The translations under genes and the position numbers were made by a program. A stretch of DNA of 30,072 nt from CAZNYN01 sp964577295 (GTDB lineage: Bacteria; Synergistota; Synergistia; Synergistales; Synergistaceae), in the NCBI GenBank assembly GCA_964577295.1, contig CAZNYN010000022.1:1-30072 (forward strand), written 5' to 3'. The stretch's first letter is position 1, and every line of letters begins with the position of its first letter. The notes under the pieces are model-generated. The model was not told the origin of the DNA. It did no database searches and saw nothing but the letters and a program-made list of their open reading frames with translations. Positions 24,756 to 30,072 of this stretch are shown here, piece by piece.

Positions 24756-25375
24756 CTTATATTACACAAGATATAAAATTTGATGAAAAAGGTCTTGTCA
24801 CAGTCGTAGTGCAGGATGGTGTAAGCGCGGAAGTGCTCATGACGGCATGGGCGACAAAAGAGGCTCTGGAGCTGACGGCGGAGACAGGGGAACTTGTCCT
24901 CTGGAGCCGCTCCCGCTCCGAACTATGGCGCAAGGGAGCTACAAGCGGAAACACCATGAAGGTGAGAGAGCTGCGTCTCGACTGTGACGGAGACACGGTG
25001 CTGGCCATTGTCGACCCGGCGGGCCCCGCATGCCACACAGGCGAAAGAAGCTGCTTCCACCGCACCATACTCGGCGAACGATCGGCGGAAGCCACATTCT
25101 TAGGCCGCCTCTGGTACTTCCTCAACAAGCGCAAAGACGACAGCCCGAGCGAGAGCTACACGGCGCGCCTCCTCTCTCAGGGACATGCGCGCGTGGCTCA
25201 GAAGGTCGGAGAAGAGGGAGTGGAAACAGCCATAGCCGCTGCCACATGCGACAGGGACAACTTCCGTTACGAGGCCGCCGACCTGCTCTATCACCTGCTT
25301 GCGGCATGTATAAGCACGGGAGTCTCCCTGCCCGAAGTGCTTCGCGAGCTTGCTTCGCGCCACAAGGAGAAATAA
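24752..25375 (+). CDS. hisI: Bifunctional phosphoribosyl-AMP cyclohydrolase/phosphoribosyl-ATP pyrophosphatase
   Basis: A HisI-HisE fusion (HisIE) of 207 residues. It catalyses pyrophosphate removal from PR-ATP and ring opening of PR-AMP. The N-terminal cyclohydrolase domain (1-110) has the metal-binding DCDGD (77-81), and zinc-site Cys94 and Cys101 in GPACHTGERSCFHR. The C-terminal pyrophosphatase domain (114-207) has KVGEEGVETAIAA (151-163) and YEAADLLYHLL (173-183). The ATG overlaps the hisA stop as ATGA. The fusion is common in bacteria and covers steps 2 and 3 of the pathway. Confidence 0.95.
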   Translation: MTYITQDIKFDEKGLVTVVVQDGVSAEVLMTAWATKEALELTAETGELVLWSRSRSELWRKGATSGNTMKVRELRLDCDGDTVLAIVDPAGPACHTGERSCFHRTILGERSAEATFLGRLWYFLNKRKDDSPSESYTARLLSQGHARVAQKVGEEGVETAIAAATCDRDNFRYEAADLLYHLLAACISTGVSLPEVLRELASRHKEK

Positions 25376-25378
25376 GAG

Positions 25379-25993
25379 ATGATTGCTGTAATAGACTACG
25401 GAGCGGGAAACCTCCAAAGCGTCAGAAATGCTCTCGACTCGTTGGGATGCAAAAACACGATAGCGGTATCAGCGCGCGAAATACTTTCCGCGGACGCCGT
25501 CATACTGCCGGGAGTGGGAGCTTTCGGAAGCGCGATGGCGGAGATGGAAAAGCGCGGCCTTACGGAAACGGTCAAAGAGGCGGCCATGAGCGGAAAGCCG
25601 TTCCTCGGAATATGCGCCGGAATGCAGCTGCTATTTGACGAGAGCGAAGAGAGCCCCGGAGTACGCGGACTGGGCATAATACCGGGAAAAGTCCTGCGTT
25701 TTCCCACTGCGGAGGGGCTTAAAATCCCCCACATGGGCTGGAACTCCGTAAAGCGGGTCAAAGAAAGCAGACTCATAGGCGCGGACGCGAAAGAGCCGTA
25801 CATGTACTTTGTACACTCCTACTACGTCAAAGCAAAAGAGAGAGAAGCCGTATCCGCCGTATCCTTCTACGGAACGGAATTTGACGCGGCGATAGAAAAG
25901 GGAAACATATTCGGCTGCCAGTTTCATCCGGAAAAGAGCGGCGGAGCTGGAATAGAACTGCTGGAGAGATTCACACGGCTGAACGGCAAATAG
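25379..25993 (+). CDS. hisH: Imidazole glycerol phosphate synthase, glutaminase subunit
   Basis: Class I glutamine amidotransferase supplying ammonia to HisF. The 204 residues show the catalytic triad Cys79 (LGICAGMQLLF), His183 and Glu185 (QFHPEKSG), and the oxyanion loop LPGVGAFG (43-50). It begins three bases after the hisIE stop (taagagatg) and precedes hisF, its partner in the bienzyme complex. Confidence 0.96.
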   Translation: MIAVIDYGAGNLQSVRNALDSLGCKNTIAVSAREILSADAVILPGVGAFGSAMAEMEKRGLTETVKEAAMSGKPFLGICAGMQLLFDESEESPGVRGLGIIPGKVLRFPTAEGLKIPHMGWNSVKRVKESRLIGADAKEPYMYFVHSYYVKAKEREAVSAVSFYGTEFDAAIEKGNIFGCQFHPEKSGGAGIELLERFTRLNGK

Positions 25994-26011
25994 AGAATCG
26001 GAGGAATAAAA

Positions 26012-26770
26012 ATGTACGCACAGAGAGTAATACCATGCCTTGATATAAAAGACGGAAGAGTAGTAAAGGGAATAAACTTCACACAGCTTCGCGATGCGGG
26101 CGACCCCGTGGAGTGCGCTATGGCTTATCAGGAAGCGGGAGCGGATGAGATAATCTTCCTCGACATAACAGCCACATCAGATGCCCGCGCCACAGCGGCG
26201 GAACTTGTGAAGCGCGCCGCCGCAAAAGTATTCATCCCCATCACGGTGGGAGGCGGCATAAGCTCCACGGAGGACATCAAAAACCTGCTTCGCGCCGGTG
26301 CGGACAAAGTATCGCTGAACAGCGCCGCAGTCAGAAACCCCTCTCTCATAAAAGAAGCGGCGGAAATCTTCGGCAGTCAGTGCGTCACAGTGGCGATAGA
26401 CGCGAAGCGCAAAGGCGACGGCTACTGGCAGGTCGTGACGGAGGGCGGACGCAGAGAAGAGCTCATGGACGCAGTAGGCTGGGCCATGAAAGCGGAGAGC
26501 ATGGGAGCGGGAGAAATCCTCCTCACAAGCATGGACAGAGACGGCACAAAGTCGGGCTACGACATAGAACTCACCTACGCAGTCAGCTCGCGCGTCAACA
26601 TCCCCGTAATAGCCTCGGGCGGAGCTGGCAAAGCGGAAGACTTCCGCACAGCCTTCTCCGAGGGCAAAGCGGACGCGGTGCTTGCCGCCTCGCTCTTTCA
26701 CTACAACGAAGTGCCCCTTCCCGAACTGAAAAAATACCTGGCAGAAAACGGAATATCAGTAAGAATATAA
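26012..26770 (+). CDS. hisF: Imidazole glycerol phosphate synthase, cyclase subunit
   Basis: TIM-barrel cyclase that makes imidazole glycerol phosphate and AICAR from PRFAR and ammonia. The 252 residues fit exactly. Catalytic Asp11 (PCLDIKDG) and Asp130 (VAIDAKRKG) are at the canonical positions. Phosphate loops TVGGGIS (78-84) and VIASGGAGKAEDF are present, as is SMDRDGTKSGYD. A ribosome site (ggagg) precedes the ATG. It is the last gene of the operon and is followed by a terminator. hisD and a histidinol-phosphatase are not in this operon. Confidence 0.97.
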   Translation: MYAQRVIPCLDIKDGRVVKGINFTQLRDAGDPVECAMAYQEAGADEIIFLDITATSDARATAAELVKRAAAKVFIPITVGGGISSTEDIKNLLRAGADKVSLNSAAVRNPSLIKEAAEIFGSQCVTVAIDAKRKGDGYWQVVTEGGRREELMDAVGWAMKAESMGAGEILLTSMDRDGTKSGYDIELTYAVSSRVNIPVIASGGAGKAEDFRTAFSEGKADAVLAASLFHYNEVPLPELKKYLAENGISVRI

Positions 26771-26776
26771 AATTAA

Positions 26777-26808
26777 GGCGCGCCCCACAAGGGACGCGCC
26801 GTTTTTTT
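26777..26808 (+). terminator. Terminator of the his operon
   Basis: ggcgcgcccc pairs with gggacgcgcc around an acaa loop, with one mismatch, and is followed by seven T. It also separates hisF from the convergent ACT gene, whose stop codon lies at 26809. Confidence 0.88.
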
Positions 26809-27246
26809 CTATAGAGAGTCGAGCTCGCTCTGAGGAACTATCTCAATGCCCTTCTGCGTGAGAGCCGCAATCGCAGCTCCGACATTCTTCTCTCCGACAT
26901 GGAAAATAGTATAAGCCCCGTCCTTCTTCTTTGAAGTAAAGGCGTATGTATATTCGAGATTGATATCATTATCGCACAAAATTTTCAGCACGGAATAGAG
27001 CCCGCCCGGCACATCGGGAACAACCACCGCCAGAACCTGCGTCAGAGCGCAGACATAGCCCGCCTCCTTCAGCACCGACGAGGCCTTGTCGGGATCATTT
27101 ACAATCATCCTCACAATTCCGAACTCCGTCGTCTCCGCAATAGTCAGAGTGCGCAGATCCACCCCGTTCTCGCTCAAAGTCTTTGTAAGATCGGCCAGCT
27201 GTCCCGACCTGTTTTCAAGAAATACAGATATCTGCTTGACAGTCAT
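26809..27246 (-). CDS. Tandem ACT-domain protein
   Basis: A 145-residue protein consisting of two ACT domains, about 4-68 and 72-138. The first opens with KQISVFLENRSGQLADLTK, and the second has VVVPDVPGGLYSVLKIL and INLEYTYAF. Such proteins bind amino acids and are typically found beside phenylacetate-CoA ligase-like and indolepyruvate oxidoreductase genes, so an aromatic amino-acid sensor is a reasonable inference. The start at 27246 has aagggggag at good spacing. An ATG at 27267 overlaps the stop of the ligase gene but would include the ribosome site in the coding region. It is cotranscribed with the ligase. Confidence 0.85.
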   Translation of the reverse strand: MTVKQISVFLENRSGQLADLTKTLSENGVDLRTLTIAETTEFGIVRMIVNDPDKASSVLKEAGYVCALTQVLAVVVPDVPGGLYSVLKILCDNDINLEYTYAFTSKKKDGAYTIFHVGEKNVGAAIAALTQKGIEIVPQSELDSL

Positions 27247-27266
27247 ATACATCTCCCCCTTGCTCA

Positions 27267-28571
27267 TTAATACAAATTCCTCTTATCGATAATACGAACA
27301 GCCTTGCCTTCACTGCGCGTGATACTCTTGGGCGCGACAAGGTGAACCTTCGCATAAATGCCCAGCATCGCTTTGAGATCGCTCACCAAAGACTTCTCCC
27401 TTGCGGAAATCTCCCCTATCGTATCAGAGAAAGTCTCGGGCGTCATCTCAACATTGATATCAAGAATATCGCTGTTATTAACTCTTGTCACTATAATCTG
27501 GTAATTTGCGGGATATCCGTTCTTCAAAAGAACGCTCTCAATCTGAGACGGGAAGACATTTACACCCTTTATTATAAGCATATCGTCACTGCGCCCCATC
27601 GGCTTCGCCATGCGCACATGAGTGCGTCCGCAGGAACACTTTTCGCGGTTCAGCACACAAATATCGCGGGTGCGGTAGCGAATCATCGGGAATGCCTCTC
27701 TCGTAATACTCGTGAAAACAAGCTCGCCCTTCTCTCCGTCGGGAAGCACCTCACCGGTATTCGGGTCGATAATCTCCGCTATGAAATGGTCCTCGTTTAT
27801 ATGCATACCGTTCTGAGCGCTGCACTCATAAGATACTCCGGGACCTTCCAGCTCCGTCAATCCGTAAATGTCATAAGCCTTGATATGGAGCTTCCTCTCT
27901 ATATCGCGGCGCATCTCCTCCGTCCATGCCTCAGCGCCGAAAATACCCGCCTTCAGCTTAATCTTATCCGTCAGCCCCTTCTCCGTGACACTCTCGGCAA
28001 GATAGGCCGCGTAGGATGGCGTACAGCAGAGAATAGTCGAGCCCAGGTCGCACATAATATCAAGCTGACGCTCCGTATTGCCCGATGACACAGGCAGAGT
28101 CAAAGCTCCAACCTTACGCGCTCCTCCGTCGAGGCCGAGACCTCCCGTGAAAAGCCCGTAGCCGTAAGAGACATGGACAACATCCTCACAGCTTCCGCCC
28201 GCCGCGGTAATGGCACGTGCGCAGCAATCGTCCCACACATCCATATCGTGGCGCGTATAAAAGCCCATAACCCTCTTTCCCGTAGTGCCGCTCGTAGAGT
28301 GCATACGCACACATTCGGACATGGGAGCTGCCAAAAGCCCGTACGGGTAAGCGTCGCGCAGGTCACTCTTCTCTATGAACGGCAGCTTGTGAAGGTCATC
28401 AAGAGACTGAATATCCGAAGGGGAAATGCCCTTCTCATCCATAAGATTCCTGTAATAGGGGGAATTATCATAAGCCCTCTTCACAGTCTTCACCAAATTC
28501 TCACTCTGCTTCGCCCGTATCTCCTCATGCGACGCACACTCAATCTCCTTCTGGTAATACTTCTCCATCAT
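27267..28571 (-). CDS. Phenylacetate-CoA ligase family enzyme
   Basis: AMP-forming ligase that activates an aryl acid (phenylacetate, 4-hydroxyphenylacetate or indoleacetate) with CoA. It has 434 residues from the ATG at 28571, with gaaggg six bases upstream. An ATG at 28577 would abut the ribosome site. Motifs are the ATP loop HSTSGTTGKR (91-100), AYDIYGLTELEGPG (a core motif), RYRTRD, the AMP-domain hinge and the C-terminal SEGKAVRIIDKR with the probable catalytic lysine (Lys423). A CSCGRTHVRM segment is also family-typical. In Synergistota it would serve aromatic amino-acid fermentation with 2-oxoacid ferredoxin oxidoreductases, which are not in this window. The upstream leader suggests control by attenuation. 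Confidence 0.88.
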   Translation of the reverse strand: MMEKYYQKEIECASHEEIRAKQSENLVKTVKRAYDNSPYYRNLMDEKGISPSDIQSLDDLHKLPFIEKSDLRDAYPYGLLAAPMSECVRMHSTSGTTGKRVMGFYTRHDMDVWDDCCARAITAAGGSCEDVVHVSYGYGLFTGGLGLDGGARKVGALTLPVSSGNTERQLDIMCDLGSTILCCTPSYAAYLAESVTEKGLTDKIKLKAGIFGAEAWTEEMRRDIERKLHIKAYDIYGLTELEGPGVSYECSAQNGMHINEDHFIAEIIDPNTGEVLPDGEKGELVFTSITREAFPMIRYRTRDICVLNREKCSCGRTHVRMAKPMGRSDDMLIIKGVNVFPSQIESVLLKNGYPANYQIIVTRVNNSDILDINVEMTPETFSDTIGEISAREKSLVSDLKAMLGIYAKVHLVAPKSITRSEGKAVRIIDKRNLY

Positions 28572-28612
28572 AATCATCCCTTCATAAAATAATTTTCAAA
28601 AATTATCGGCAC

Positions 28613-28644
28613 AAAAAAAGCAGGAACCCGAGTGGGCCCCTGCT
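28613..28644 (-). terminator. Terminator in the ligase leader
   Basis: On the minus strand agcaggggccc pairs with gggttcctgct over 11 bp with two adjacent G-U pairs and a four-base loop, followed by seven or eight U. The same positions on the plus strand would be A-C mismatches, so the structure belongs to the minus strand. Confidence 0.85.
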
Positions 28645-28690
28645 TCAACGGCGATTTACGCAAACGTGCCAAAGTCGGCTTAGAACCGAA

Positions 28691-28789
28691 TCATACAGCC
28701 CGAGCGCAGATCCCGTGAAGGGGACCCGCGCCGATAAAGGAGAACCGTGTGACTAAGCCACAATAATTTGAAATAATACTATGTGTCAT
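28691..28789 (-). CDS. Possible leader peptide
   Basis: A 32-codon ORF begins with an ATG at 28789, nine bases after a perfect aggagg (28804-28799), and ends in TGA. It starts MTHSIISNYCGL and ends near HGICARAV. It has two Phe, one Tyr and no Trp, so it lacks a classic run of regulatory codons. It lies entirely within the leader and overlaps the hairpin arms, as leader peptides of attenuators do. It may instead be an accidental ORF in a structured RNA. Confidence 0.4.
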   Translation of the reverse strand: MTHSIISNYCGLVTRFSFIGAGPLHGICARAV

Positions 28790-28839
28790 ATCCCGGTGCC
28801 TCCTCTCGACTTCAGTCGTTTTCTGAAACAATGGATGAA

Positions 28840-28868
28840 ATTTTAAGCACACAATAAGAAATTGTCAA
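28840..28868 (-). promoter_or_regulatory. Promoter of the ligase leader
   Basis: On the minus strand a consensus TTGACA (28868-28863) and TAAAAT (28845-28840) are 17 bp apart, one of the best promoters in the window. A small hairpin (cgact/agtcg) lies in the early leader at about 28807-28818. Confidence 0.8.
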
Positions 28869-29183
28869 CCCCATGAAAAAAATAGCCGCTTCACCTTGCA
28901 TGAAAGTCGGTTGCTTCGCTTTGCGGAAGTCGCTTCGCATGAAACATAGTGAAGGGCAGGGGCGTTGAGCGATGGTTGAGCAGTTGTTGAGCAATTGTTG
29001 AACGATTGCCAGGGGCAGATGCAGGCATCGTTGCGCGGCAGTCGCTTCGCGTGAAATGTTGTGAAGTGCTGGATCTCTGTTTGGCTTTTTAATCGTCTCA
29101 CTGCATAAGCAGAGAGGCAAAACAACGCCTCTTTGTTTTGTGCGAATCACTTAGTTTTTCCATCAATGAGGCTGTGCGGGAGC
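28869..29183. repeat. Gene-free repeat region
   Basis: No coding region is supported. agtcgcttcgc(a/g)tgaaa...gtgaag occurs at 28928-28954 and 29040-29066. gtttggctttttaatcgtctc near 29080-29100 closely resembles gtttggccttctaatcgtctc at about 164-184, which links this region to the mosaic at the other end of the window. A short hairpin, agaggc/gcctct, at 29113-29132 is followed by tttgtttt on the plus strand. Confidence 0.65.
28964..29007 (+). repeat. Four tandem 11-bp repeats (array 2)
   Basis: Four 11-bp units occupy exactly 44 bp: GTTGAGCGATG, GTTGAGCAGTT, GTTGAGCAATT and GTTGAACGATT. Read on the opposite strand, the 328-371 array has the same length, unit size, unit number and a similar consensus. 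Confidence 0.8.
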
Positions 29184-30017
29184 TTAACAGTAGATGTCGT
29201 TTTCGTCCCAGTTCTTTTCCAGTTCTTCCAGCCTTGTAAGAGCGTTGGGGCCTAAGTGGTCTGCTACTTGAACGAGAAGCGCGTTTACAAGGCCCAGAGG
29301 AATCATCAGAGAGTCTATGTGCGCAATGTGCGCACAGGGAGATACTACACTTATGTCCGCTGTCTTTGCAAGAGGGCTTGATAGTGTGTCGGTTATTGCG
29401 GCAGTCCTAAAATCACGTTTTTTTGCCATTTCTATGCAGTCTATGGTCTGTTTTGTGTAGCGCGGGTAGCTTATGCCTATAACCAGACTGTTTTTTGGTG
29501 CTGCGACAAGGTAGTTGCTTAATGTATCGCCCATAGGTAAAAATATTTTGGGAAAGAACCAAGAGAGGTAAAATTCCATGTAGACGGCAAGGCTTCTTGC
29601 GCTCCTAAGTCCGATTATGTAGACAGCGGGGGCTGCGCATATCATTGCCGCCAGTTTGATTATAGCGTTGTCGTTGACGGAGGGGACAGTCTCTTTTGCC
29701 TGTTCGAGTTCCGTGTTGATTATATTTGCAACCAGGCCTCCGGTTTGTACCTGCAGCTTGTGTGTCTGGAATCTTCCGATTGTCGAGAGCTGCCCCTTTG
29801 CTTCGTTCTGAAGTGACTTGATAAATTCGGGAAAACTGGCGTAACCCAGAGTGGAAGCCAATCTTATCGCCGAGGCTTCGCTTGATCCTGCGTTTTTGCC
29901 CAGCTGCAAAGCTGTCATAAAGATTGATTCCGACTTGTGATTCAGCATGTATTCCGCAATGTGTCTTTGAGCGGGGGGCAGGTTGTTTATATGTGTTTTT
30001 ACATCGGACCAACTCAT
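29184..30017 (-). CDS. MurR/RpiR family transcriptional regulator
   Basis: A 277-residue regulator with an N-terminal RpiR-type helix-turn-helix (about 1-78, LPPAQRHIAEYMLNH then SSEASAIRLASTLGY). A sugar-phosphate-binding SIS domain follows (about 110-245, YIIGLRSARSLA, then PKNSLVIGISYPRYTKQTIDCI and AAITDTLSSPLAKTAD). These regulators sense phosphosugars or related metabolites and usually control neighbouring catabolic genes. Its likely targets lie outside the window, upstream of 30017. The ATG at 30017 follows ggagg at nine bases. Confidence 0.92.
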   Translation of the reverse strand: MSWSDVKTHINNLPPAQRHIAEYMLNHKSESIFMTALQLGKNAGSSEASAIRLASTLGYASFPEFIKSLQNEAKGQLSTIGRFQTHKLQVQTGGLVANIINTELEQAKETVPSVNDNAIIKLAAMICAAPAVYIIGLRSARSLAVYMEFYLSWFFPKIFLPMGDTLSNYLVAAPKNSLVIGISYPRYTKQTIDCIEMAKKRDFRTAAITDTLSSPLAKTADISVVSPCAHIAHIDSLMIPLGLVNALLVQVADHLGPNALTRLEELEKNWDENDIYC

Positions 30018-30072
30018 TTTTTTATTCCTCCATATTTCATAACTAACTATTTCCGCAGAAGCAAGAATAATA

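Larger units (their letters stand above)
28611..28833 (-). promoter_or_regulatory. Structured leader, candidate attenuator or riboswitch of the ligase operon
   Basis: The predicted transcript starts near 28833 and runs through structured RNA to a terminator that ends about 40 bases before the ligase start. ggcttag and ctaagcc (minus strand, 28759-28753 and 28683-28677) can enclose a domain with a hairpin GCGCgGGTCCC...GGGATCtGCGC (28731-28704). GGGTCCCC (28727-28720) could alternatively pair with the GGGGCCC of the terminator's first arm, forming an antiterminator. No known riboswitch consensus and no T-box sequence was recognised. Confidence 0.5.

Noticed and set aside
28611..28833. 6S RNA, because of a closed stem, asymmetric bubble and terminal hairpin.
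   Set aside because: The closing stem does not join the transcript ends, about 60 bases plus a terminator follow it, and a good leader ORF and the downstream gene fit a leader better. It is not fully excluded.
28611..28833. A T-box leader for the ligase operon.
   Set aside because: The conserved T-box sequence (AGGGTGG...) is absent before the terminator.

Overview
The window looks like a chromosomal segment from an anaerobic, amino-acid-fermenting bacterium of the phylum Synergistota (Cloacibacillus/Synergistes type). That placement is inferred from gene content read directly from the sequence: the glycine reductase component C genes grdC and grdD, a type III glutamine synthetase, an aryl-acetate-CoA ligase paired with an ACT-domain protein, a molybdenum hydroxylase of the xanthine dehydrogenase family, and a HisZ-dependent histidine operon. 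No marker gene that would fix the species is present.

Layout. 1-388: a gene-free mosaic of palindromic repeats ending in four tandem 11-bp units. 389-3603 (minus): a secreted protein translationally coupled to a membrane sensor histidine kinase. 3646-4557 (minus) and 4697-5593 (plus): a divergent pair of membrane proteins, an EamA-type transporter and a YitT protein. 5755-7890: type III glutamine synthetase behind a clear sigma70-type promoter and a pair of inverted 10-bp sites. 8191-9192: an AT-rich RhuM-family gene, probably acquired. 9512-12225: grdC and grdD. 12386-12573: tRNA-Tyr and tRNA-Thr with their own promoter and terminator. 12826-14661 (minus): a small secreted protein and a glycerate 2-kinase. 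14680-16186 (minus): an XRE repressor, an ImmA/IrrE peptidase and an unknown 92-residue protein, tightly coupled and headed by a perfect palindromic operator inside the promoter. 16366-19952 (minus): a two-gene molybdenum hydroxylase. 20001-20239: a gene-free element of nested inverted repeats. 20311-26770: hisC (minus) diverging from hisZ-G-B-A-IE-H-F (plus). 26809-28571 (minus): an ACT-domain regulator and phenylacetate-CoA-ligase-like enzyme, preceded by a structured leader that carries a short ORF and ends in a terminator. 28862-29183: a second repeat region with four 11-bp units related to those at 328-371. 29184-30017 (minus): an RpiR-type regulator.

How the genes work together. GrdC and GrdD would convert the carboxymethyl-selenoenzyme intermediate of glycine reductase to acetyl phosphate for ATP synthesis. 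The selenoprotein components are not in this window. The his operon supplies most of histidine synthesis from ATP and PRPP: HisZ and short HisG, HisIE, HisA, HisHF, HisB and HisC, but no hisD and no histidinol-phosphatase. The aryl-CoA ligase and ACT protein fit aromatic amino-acid fermentation. The most interesting regulatory signals are the putative attenuator before the ligase gene, the autoregulated XRE/ImmA operon, the distant inverted sites at the glutamine synthetase promoter, the nested palindrome element at 20001-20239 and the paired 11-bp repeat arrays.
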